The notes under the pieces: model-generated | Seen by the model: the letters and a program-made list of their open reading frames with translations, nothing else | The model's database searches: none | What the model was told of the DNA's origin: nothing | Origin: Thermoflexibacter ruber | GTDB lineage: Bacteria > Bacteroidota > Bacteroidia > Cytophagales > Thermoflexibacteraceae | Length of the DNA stretch: 64,000 bases | Reading direction: 5' to 3' | NCBI RefSeq assembly: GCF_900113045.1 | Contig: NZ_FONY01000017.1 | Location: forward strand, 46,878-110,877 | In this document: positions 56,597 through 63,704 of the stretch, piece by piece | Layout: each line of letters starts with the position of its first letter | Position numbering within the stretch: position 1 is the stretch's first letter | Program-made: the position numbers and the translations under genes

Positions 56597-57565
56597 ATGA
56601 CAACTGAACAAAAATACCAAACCGTTTTAGACAAAAATACTTTCTATTTCTACAACCCTGTTTTTCAAGAAAAGTACGAGAGTTATATCAATTCTTTGAA
56701 CGAAACTTTGCTTGTGCTGAAAAACAAAGTGGAAACAGAAGGACTAAAAAAGGATATTTTTGAAAATCTTTTAGCCGAAAAAGAAAACGGTTGGCGTGCA
56801 TTGTTAGCTTTGACAGGTTTTGCAAATGAAAGTCTAAAAAGGTTGATTACTGTTGTGAGAGTGGCTGAAAATAAGGAACTTGCCAAACTTTTACTCAAAG
56901 ACAAATGGGGCGAAACTGAAAAATTAGAGGCGGTAAAAGAATGGGGGGACAGTCGTTTGGAAAATATGATAAAGAAAAACGAGTTTTTCAGAAAAGGGCT
57001 TGTAAATCTGTTTTTTGAAGGTTCAACTGTTCCATTTTTAGCCCAAACTTTGCCTTTGTTTGAACTTAAAAAGTTGTCTATTTCCAAACTAAATTTTGAA
57101 ATTCCTGCAATGATTGATACCTTAGTACGCTATAAAGAGAAGGGCAGTTATTCAGGGTAAGCGGAAAACAATCCCGAATTTTTGATAAAAACAATTTTAG
57201 AAGACTTGAAAATTCCGTTTGAGAAAGGAGATTTAGAGGAACTTTTTAAGCATAAATTTGATGAAAAACGGACAATGGATTTCATTTTGCCAAGTAAGGC
57301 AAACCCGCAAATTATCATAGAAAGTTCGTTTTTGGTAACAACTTCATCAGGACAAGGCGATAAATCCAAAACCGAAGGAAATATCAAAAAATTGATTGAA
57401 CGGTATTATCCACAAGCCAAATTTATTGGCTTTGTTGATGGCATAGGTTGGTACGTGAGGCAGGGAGATTTGAAACGTATGGTAACGGCTTTTGACGAAG
57501 TTTTTACCTTTCACAAAGACGAGATTGAGAGATTTAAGGACTTTTTAAAGCAAAATTTGAAATGA
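56597..57565 (+). pseudogene. Type II restriction endonuclease (DpnII-like) split by an in-frame stop (cassette 4)
   Basis: Residues 1-187 and the downstream piece from 57161 lie in the same frame, interrupted only by TAA at 57158-57160 within VRYKEKGSYSG-stop-AENNPEFLIKTIL. Joined, the 322-residue protein has an N-terminal helical region and a C-terminal PD-(D/E)xK-like part: RTMDFILPSK (Asp), IIIESSFLVTTSSGQGDKSKTE (Glu and later Lys). Resembles DpnII/MboI-type enzymes, with moderate confidence. The stop probably arose from AAA, CAA or GAA. Its ATGA end overlaps the methylase start. A TTG at 57182 could only restart the C-terminal piece. Confidence 0.8.
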
Positions 57566-58548
57566 TAGAGCCATTTTTGAATAAAATATATCAAGGAGAT
57601 TGTTTGGATTTATTAAAGCAAATTCCTGATAGTTCGGTAGATATGACTTTTGCCGACCCACCTTTCAATCTCAAAAAGGGCTACAAATCGTATAAAGATA
57701 GTTTGGCTTTGCAGGAATATTTGGAGTGGTGCGAAGCGTGGATTTTGGAAATGGTGCGAATTACCAAGCCCACAGGCTCAATTTATTTGCACAATATCCC
57801 AAAATGGCTTACTTATTATGCAGGATTTCTCAACAAAGTTGCCGACTTCAAACACTGGATTTCGTGGGACGCACCTACTGCACCCATGGGAAAAACTTTG
57901 CAACCTAACCATTACGGAATTTTATTTTATGCCAAAGATGCCAAGCAATTGAAGTTTTACGAAGTCCGCTATCCGCACAAAAGAGATAGAAAAACCAACT
58001 TTTTATCCAAAGACTACGGCGGAAAAAAGGCAGGCTTGCACCCTTTTGGCTCTTTACTTTCAGACGTTTGGACGGACATACACCGAGTAAAACACAATAA
58101 ATACAGAGATGAACACCCTTGTCAGTTGCCTATTCATTTGTTGGAAAGGATAATTTTGATGAGTACAGACGAAAACGACATCGTGCTTGACCCTTTTAAT
58201 GGAACAGGTACAACGGCACTTGCAGCCAAAAGATTAGGCAGGCAATACATTGGTTTTGAGTTAGATAGCGAATACGTAGAGATTACAAGAAACAAATTAG
58301 CACAAGAAAAGCCTAATTCAAAATTAGGGGATTGTTGGGTAAGTTTCTATTTAGACAAAATCGTAACTTTACGAGATTGCGATTGGGAAAAATTGAAAGA
58401 TTACTTTTTTATTCCAAGCAAACCCGAAGAAATAGACCATACACCAATTGTATTGAAGTCAAAAGTTGCGGTTTCTTCGCCACTTAAAAACGGTTATAAG
58501 ACAGAAATCAATGAGTTCAGATTATTTGAGAACGAAGTAATTTATTAA
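57562..58548 (+). CDS. DNA adenine/cytosine-N4 methyltransferase, beta class (cassette 4)
   Basis: 328 residues. Catalytic motif IV FADPPFNLKKGYKSY near residue 31 precedes the AdoMet motif I LDPFNGTGTTALAAKRLGR near residue 212, the beta-class order; FELDSEYVEITRNKL follows. A C-terminal extension of about 90 residues may read the target. It protects the site cut by the upstream endonuclease, which here carries a stop codon, so the methylase may act as an orphan. Start ATG overlaps the preceding stop by four bases. Confidence 0.95.
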   Translation: MIEPFLNKIYQGDCLDLLKQIPDSSVDMTFADPPFNLKKGYKSYKDSLALQEYLEWCEAWILEMVRITKPTGSIYLHNIPKWLTYYAGFLNKVADFKHWISWDAPTAPMGKTLQPNHYGILFYAKDAKQLKFYEVRYPHKRDRKTNFLSKDYGGKKAGLHPFGSLLSDVWTDIHRVKHNKYRDEHPCQLPIHLLERIILMSTDENDIVLDPFNGTGTTALAAKRLGRQYIGFELDSEYVEITRNKLAQEKPNSKLGDCWVSFYLDKIVTLRDCDWEKLKDYFFIPSKPEEIDHTPIVLKSKVAVSSPLKNGYKTEINEFRLFENEVIY

Positions 58549-58579
58549 ATAAACGGAGTGCGTAGCGAAGAATAAAAAC

Positions 58580-58716
58580 ATCAGGCAACATTATGTTTGC
58601 GAAAAGGCGGGCTGATGTGCGTAATTTTAGCTTTTGTGCTTTTTATAAACTTTGTGCGTAGGACAAGGAAAGTGCTACTAAACCCACCCTGCACAAATGC
58701 CTTTCCGTTATCGGTT
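58580..58716 (+). repeat. attC-like site D (between cassettes 4 and 5)
   Basis: R''-like ATCAGGCAAC at 58580-58589 is complementary to the start of cassette 4. From 58589 the sequence follows site B closely (ATGTTTGCGAAAAGGCGGG, then TATAAACTTTGTGCGTAGG, AAGGAAAGTGCTACTAAAC), but its right arm is changed (CCCACCCTGCACAAATGC). Cassette 5 begins with GTTATCGGTT at 58707. Confidence 0.72.
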
Positions 58717-58738
58717 ATTCTAAAAGACAGACTACAAT

Positions 58739-59802
58739 ATGGAAAGACTTATAAATTTTGACGACTTTTCTCTCTACAAGGACTTTGAAAAACTTGTTCA
58801 GAAAATATTTGAGTTAAACGGTTTCAAGACAGAAATACCATCAAAAGACAAAGGGTTTGACTTTCAAGCAACATACGAAAACACTTTCGCATATGTCGAA
58901 GTGAAATTTTACAAAAGTAAACTCCCAAAACTTGACTTATTAAGACAAGCATATCGCAGACTATTATCACAAAAGGACAGCGAATACTCTAAATTAATTC
59001 TTGTTGTTTCGAGCTATGTAACACCAAGTTTAAAAGATGAAATATTTAAAGAAAGTGGCGTAATAGTTTGGGACGTAAAACTCTATTTGCACTTGCCTTT
59101 GACCACTCGACAACTTACTATGAACTTGAAAGTATTTTACTAAGAGCATTTAATGCAGCAATTGACGACCTTCTTATAGTTGACAGTGATTTCAAAAATC
59201 AAATTATACCACAACTTTTAGCAGCACAGACCAGAGTAAAACAGAAAGAAATTGAACGTAAAGGAAAACAGCTTTGTGACGAACTACATAAGTTAAATCC
59301 CAGACGAGAAGATGCAACTAAATTTGAAGACAAGTGCATCGAAATTTTAAAGTATTTATTTGACAACAATACAGACCTAACTTTATGGGAAAAGCAACCG
59401 ACAACAGATGACGGACTTCATAGGTTTGATTTGCTTTGTAAAATAATCTCTTCATACCAAAATAATTTTTGGACAGAATTAGCTAATGACTTTCATACTC
59501 GTTATGTTCTATTTGAGTTTAAGAATTACACTGACCCAATCAAACAAGGACAGATTTACACAACCGAGAAATATTTATTCTTAACAGCACTTCGCTCTGC
59601 ATGTTTTATCATAGCACGAAATGGAGCAGACGACAACGCTGTTAAAGCAGCAAAAGGTGCATTAAAAGAAGCTGGTAAACTAATCGTTATACTGACAGCA
59701 AAAGATATTTGTGAAATGCTTGAACTTAAAGACAAAGGAGATGAACCTTCAACGATTTTAATAAATAGAATTGACGAAATGCTAATCACTTTGACACGAT
59801 GA
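58739..59802 (+). pseudogene. Mrr-like restriction endonuclease with a -1 frameshift (cassette 5)
   Basis: Frame 1 (58739-59143) gives a PD-(D/E)xK nuclease domain: FEKLVQKIFELNGFKTE, GFDFQATYENTFAYVEVKFYKS (Asp, Glu, Lys). It should continue after VIVWDVK as TLFALAFDHSTTYYELESILL, which is in the next frame (59077 onward to 59802). The shift point is the A run 59077-59080; one extra A restores a single protein of about 354 residues. Either a mutation, an assembly error, or slippage. The C-terminal part has a second acidic core (RYVLFEFKNYTDP). No methylase partner is present. Confidence 0.8.
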
Positions 59803-59815
59803 ATGAAAGAAGAAC

Positions 59816-59940
59816 AACCGATAACAGGCGTTTGGCTCAATGGCGGGTGACTTGGTTAATTGAACATTCTACCTCGCATCAGCTTTTGTGGTGTATTGAC
59901 AGTGAAGTGCTTCTAATGCCCCCACTACGCCAAGCCCTAT
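59816..59940 (+). repeat. attC-like site E, right end of array (3' box not found)
   Basis: AACCGATAAC at 59816-59825 is complementary to the start of cassette 5. The core shares GGTTAATTGAACATT and CTTTTGTGGT with site A. The left arm TTTGGC...GGCGGGTG only partly pairs with CCCCCACTACGCCAAG, and no GTT box with a matching partner follows. It may be truncated or worn. Confidence 0.6.
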
Positions 59941-60033
59941 TCTTCAGCAGTAAGGGCAGGACTACACAACCCAAGATACGCAAAAAAGCCCGTTTCACAG
60001 AAGATTAAAGAAACAAAACTTACTCCATCACCA

Positions 60034-60049
60034 ATTTGTAAATACAAAT
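60034..60049. promoter_or_regulatory. Palindromic operator-like site before the AraC gene
   Basis: ATTTGTA-AA-TACAAAT, a perfect 7-bp inverted repeat around AA, 50 bases before the AraC-type gene. It lies between the end of the cassette array and that gene. Confidence 0.35.
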
Positions 60050-60098
60050 CGGAACATTATTGAGATGATTGTTTGTTTGCATGGTATAACTTTTTACA

Positions 60099-61004
60099 AT
60101 GAAACATAAAGAAACTATCAGAGAGTTTTACGCTAATCACGGACAAGAGTATCCCCAAATGGATCAATTCAATGTGTATCGCAGAGAAGAGTTTTTGTGT
60201 GCCAATACTTCACTGTTGCCCAACCGCAGGGATTTCTACAAAATTTCTCTGGTAGTGCAAGGCGAAGGCATACTCACTACCGCCGACAAGGCAATCCGCA
60301 TCCAAGATAATGCTTTGTTATTTATGAACCCATTAATTCCTTATTCTTGGGAGGCATCTTCAGTAAATCAAACAGGTATTTTTTGCCTGTTTACAGAAGA
60401 TTTTGTGACACCTATACTCAAAGGCAACCCTCTTTCTCAATCACAATTATTTAAAGTTGGAGGCGACCATATATTCTTTCCCGACAAGGAAAGTATGAGA
60501 TTGCTAAAAGGTTTTTTTGAGAATATGTTTCTGGAAGTAAAGTCTTCTTACTTACATAAAAACGATCTGTTGAGAACCTATGTACAAATAATAATGCACG
60601 AAGCTATGAAAATGCAGCCTCCCAAAACCTTCTTTGAGCCTGCGAATGCTTCAAAACGCGTCAGCAATTTATTTCTTGAATTATTAGAAAGGCAATTCCC
60701 GATTGACTCGCCTAACCAAACCATTAAACTAAAAAATGCCAATGAATTTGCCTCGCAGCTGAATATTCACACGAATACCTTAAACCGTGCATTGAGAGAA
60801 GCTACAGGTAAAACAACCACAGAGTGGATTGCAGAAAGAACAACTATGGAAGCCAAAGCATTGTTGCAATATAGTAATTGGGATATTGCAGAAATTGCAT
60901 ATTCCCTTGGTTTTGAACATTCATCTAACTTTATTATATTTTTTAAAAAACAGACAGGAAAATCGCCTTTGCAATTCAGAAAAGATAGTAATGCTATTTC
61001 ATAA
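60099..61004 (+). CDS. AraC-family transcriptional regulator
   Basis: 301 residues. An N-terminal cupin-like sensor (residues about 20-110, ILTTADKAIRIQDNALLFMNP) and a C-terminal AraC double helix-turn-helix: ANEFASQLNIHTNTLNRALREATGKTTTEWI, then WDIAEIAYSLGFEHSSNFIIFFKKQTGKSPLQFRK. It probably controls the oxidoreductase genes that follow. Confidence 0.93.
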   Translation: MKHKETIREFYANHGQEYPQMDQFNVYRREEFLCANTSLLPNRRDFYKISLVVQGEGILTTADKAIRIQDNALLFMNPLIPYSWEASSVNQTGIFCLFTEDFVTPILKGNPLSQSQLFKVGGDHIFFPDKESMRLLKGFFENMFLEVKSSYLHKNDLLRTYVQIIMHEAMKMQPPKTFFEPANASKRVSNLFLELLERQFPIDSPNQTIKLKNANEFASQLNIHTNTLNRALREATGKTTTEWIAERTTMEAKALLQYSNWDIAEIAYSLGFEHSSNFIIFFKKQTGKSPLQFRKDSNAIS

Positions 61005-61025
61005 CTATCTGTTTGATTAGCATAA

Positions 61026-61054
61026 TTTGTTAATTTTATCTATGCCTATTTTTG
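61026..61054 (+). promoter_or_regulatory. Promoter of the MDR oxidoreductase gene
   Basis: TTTG at 61026-61029, a 17-base spacer and TATTTTTG at 61047-61054 match the Bacteroidota TTTG/TAnnTTTG promoter; the ATG is 26 bases downstream. Confidence 0.5.
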
Positions 61055-61079
61055 CTTTATAAAATTTACTTTTGATTTT

Positions 61080-62087
61080 ATGAGAGCAATACAACTAAAT
61101 AGTTATGGCATAGAGAATTTAAAACTTGCAGAAGTTCCTATGCCCTCCTTCGGCGAAAATGAAGTATTGGTAAAGACGACTGCCGCTTCTTTGCAGTATC
61201 TCGATCTCATTCTAACCGAAAACACCGCAGGCTTTAACATTCCGTTACCTTTCATCCCGGTTTCAGAAGGCGTGGGTGTGGTAGAAAGCGTTGGTAAAAA
61301 TGTGAGCCGATGGAAAAAAGGCGATAGCGTAATTATTCCATTTATCCCTCGTTGGGAAGCTGGGAAAACCACGCATTTTCATAATGCCTTAAGAACGGGA
61401 ATGCAAACCTCTGGAACGTTGGCAGAGTTTACCGTACAACCCGAAAATACATTGGTACGCACACCTACAAACCTTACTCACGAAGAAGCTGCGGCATTAC
61501 CTGTTGCAGGGCTTACAGCTTGGACGAGTTTGGTAACACAAGCTAACATTAAAGCAGGGCAAACCATTCTAATTCAGGGAAGCGGAGGCGTTTCGTTATT
61601 TGCTTTACAGATAGCCAAAATTTTCGGGCTAAAAGTAATTGCCACTACAGGAAGCAAAGAAAAAGAACAAAAATTGAAAGACATAGGAGCAGATGAAGTC
61701 ATCAATTACAAGGCATTTCCCGAATGGAGCAGTGAAGTAAAACGTTTGAATAATGGTGTGGGCGTTGATGTAACGCTTGATGTAGCAGGAACAGAAACTA
61801 TTAATCAGAGTATTCTTTCCGTTAGAGAGCACGGTTATGTTGGTTTGATTGGTTTTATGTCAGGAGGTCAGCTTAGCTTTAATATTGTTCCACTGATTAT
61901 GAACTACATTCGTTTGCAAGGATATTCTGTGGGTAATGCACAAGAACTCAATGACCTTGTGAATGCTGTTGAAAAGAACAATCTCAAACCCGTTATAGAC
62001 AGTATTTTTCCGATAGAGCATACTCAGGAGGGATTTTACAGACTCAAATCCGGCAAGGCTTTTGGAAAAATTGTTATCAAATTTTAG
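61080..62087 (+). CDS. Medium-chain (quinone-oxidoreductase-like) dehydrogenase
   Basis: 335 residues. GroES-like N-terminal half (GENEVLVKTTAASLQYLDLIL, then PVSEGVGVVESVGKNVSRWKKGD) and a Rossmann half with GSGGVSLFALQIAKIFG. The zinc-ligand Cys/His pattern of alcohol dehydrogenases is absent, so it is a zinc-independent NADPH:quinone- or enone-reductase type. Followed 24 bases later by an aldo/keto reductase gene. Confidence 0.92.
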   Translation: MRAIQLNSYGIENLKLAEVPMPSFGENEVLVKTTAASLQYLDLILTENTAGFNIPLPFIPVSEGVGVVESVGKNVSRWKKGDSVIIPFIPRWEAGKTTHFHNALRTGMQTSGTLAEFTVQPENTLVRTPTNLTHEEAAALPVAGLTAWTSLVTQANIKAGQTILIQGSGGVSLFALQIAKIFGLKVIATTGSKEKEQKLKDIGADEVINYKAFPEWSSEVKRLNNGVGVDVTLDVAGTETINQSILSVREHGYVGLIGFMSGGQLSFNIVPLIMNYIRLQGYSVGNAQELNDLVNAVEKNNLKPVIDSIFPIEHTQEGFYRLKSGKAFGKIVIKF

Positions 62088-62110
62088 AACTTTAAAAAGA
62101 ATACCATATC

Positions 62111-63118
62111 ATGAATTATAGAACTTTAGGTAAAACTAACAACCAACTCTCTGCAATAGGCTTGGGTTGTATGAGTATGGCGAGCAATTTTGCTTATGGT
62201 CCGGCTGATGAAAAAGAAAGCCTTGCCACCTTGCATAAAGCACTGGACTTAGGCATTAACTTTTGGGACACAGCAGATATATATGGCAACGGAGCAAACG
62301 AAGAATTGATTTCAAAAGTGCTTGTTCCTAACCGTAGCAAGGTATTTATAGCAACAAAGTTCGGTTTCCGGGTTAAAGACAGTGTCGCGGGGCAGGGCGG
62401 TGTACCCACGACTTATTTTGATGGCTCTCCTGCTTATATTAAAGTAGCCATAGAGAAAAGTTTGAAGCGGTTGAAAATTGATACTATTGACTTGTATTAC
62501 GCTCACCGCATTGACCCAAACATCCCCGTAGAAGATATGATCGGGGCAATGGCAGATTTGGTGAAGAAGGGAAAAGTTAGGTACCTAGGATTAAGCGAAG
62601 CATCTGCATCTTCCATACGAAAAGCTCACGCAATACACCCTATTGCTGCATTACAGAGTGAGTATTCTTTATTGACAAGAGATGCTGAGGGTGAGATATT
62701 GAATACTGTTAGAGAGCTTGGCATTACATTCGTCCCTTATTCGCCATTAGCGAGAGGATTATTAACCAATACGCTGGAAGTAACAACACTTGCGGAGAAC
62801 GATTTTCGCAGAAAACTTCCACGTTATCAAGATGAGTATGCAGAAAATAACACAAGGTTGGTGAATGAATTTGCGGCAATAGCTGCCAATAAAAACTGTA
62901 CTCCTGCACAATTGGCATTAGCCTGGGTATTGGCAAAAGGCGAAGATATAATACCCATACCTGGCACAAAAAAATCAAAGTATTTGGAAGAGAATGCATT
63001 AGCACTTAATGTGAAATTATCCGCAGAAGAATTGCAAGAAATTGAAAAGGTTGTTATGAAATACCCAAACATAGGGGCAAGATACAGCGATGGTGCTTTA
63101 AAATTGGTAAATCGTTAA
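62111..63118 (+). CDS. Aldo/keto reductase
   Basis: 335 residues. YRTLGKTNNQLSAIGLGCMSM at the start, catalytic Asp and Tyr in NFWDTADIYGNGANE, Lys in KVFIATKFGF, His in YYAHRIDPN, and the C-terminal NADPH loop IPGTKKSKYLEEN. A complete (beta/alpha)8 NADPH-dependent reductase of the YajO/PLR type. It sits in an apparent operon with the MDR enzyme and the truncated acetolactate decarboxylase gene. Confidence 0.94.
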   Translation: MNYRTLGKTNNQLSAIGLGCMSMASNFAYGPADEKESLATLHKALDLGINFWDTADIYGNGANEELISKVLVPNRSKVFIATKFGFRVKDSVAGQGGVPTTYFDGSPAYIKVAIEKSLKRLKIDTIDLYYAHRIDPNIPVEDMIGAMADLVKKGKVRYLGLSEASASSIRKAHAIHPIAALQSEYSLLTRDAEGEILNTVRELGITFVPYSPLARGLLTNTLEVTTLAENDFRRKLPRYQDEYAENNTRLVNEFAAIAANKNCTPAQLALAWVLAKGEDIIPIPGTKKSKYLEENALALNVKLSAEELQEIEKVVMKYPNIGARYSDGALKLVNR

Positions 63119-63128
63119 AATATTAGCA

Positions 63129-63704
63129 ATGAAAAACTTACTAATAATACTTGTTCCTTTATGGGGTTTCTTTGCCTGTAACCATATTGAAAGCGAAGCA
63201 GAAAAAACTACTACGGTCATTTCAGCTAATGACGATTTCGTATATCAATATTCTATTATGGACGCATTGCTCGCAGGCGTTTATGATGGGAATATGACTT
63301 TTGAAAATCTTAAAAAACACGGTGATTTTGGAATCGGAGGTTTCAACAGATTAGATGGAGAATTGTTGATGAACGAGGGTATCGTTTATAAAATTCGGTT
63401 TAATGGTAACATAGAGCAAGTCTCCGACAACGATAGTACAGGCATTGCCTTTGTCAAAGACTTTACACCAGATATACAATTTATCATTCAAGCGAAAGGG
63501 CTTAACTACCCTATGCTAAAAGACAGCATTACACAACGAATTAAGGAAAACTCAATTTATGCCATTCGTATTTCAGGCAAACTGAAAACTATGAATGCAC
63601 GTTCGCCACACCCGAGTTCAAAGCCATATATGCCTTTGGCTGACTATTTATACTCAATAAAAATTGGTTTTGGTTTTAGGGATATGAAAATTCCAAGAAA
63701 TTAA
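63129..63704 (+). pseudogene. budA: Acetolactate decarboxylase (BudA/AlsD-like), C-terminus lost by IS insertion
   Basis: A lipoprotein-like start (PLWGFFACN) is followed by the BudA body: YQYSIMDALLAGVYDGNMTFENLKKHGDFGIGGFN and later YAIRISGKLKTMNARS ... KPYMPLADYLY. The match stops near 63652; the last 17 codons read into the IS630-type element. Full enzymes have about 240-260 residues and carry the zinc-binding His residues in the missing part, so the product (acetoin formation from acetolactate) is almost certainly inactive. The rest of the gene may lie beyond the element. Confidence 0.82.

Larger units (their letters stand above)
48442..59940 (+). mobile_element. Integron-like array of five large gene cassettes (no integrase in window)
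   Basis: Five modules, each bounded by cassette-specific, perfectly complementary 10-base ends: 48442/49691, 49819/51915, 52043/56332, 56523/58580 and 58707/59816. Between modules are spacers of about 120-190 bp with nested arms and a shared core, some nearly identical to one another. All genes point the same way. In integrons the start of a cassette is complementary to the R'' box at its own end, exactly as here. No tyrosine recombinase is encoded in the window, so this would be a cluster of attC sites lacking an integrase; the assignment is structural. Confidence 0.75.

Noticed and set aside
48442..59940. CRISPR array or phage-derived repeats as an explanation for the regular spacers
   Set aside because: Spacers are over 120 bp, partly divergent, separate whole operons, and no cas or phage structural genes are present.
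59799..60008. Plus-strand ORF of 69 codons after the cassette-5 nuclease
   Set aside because: It runs through the attC-like site E and has low-complexity, family-free sequence; the site explains the DNA better.
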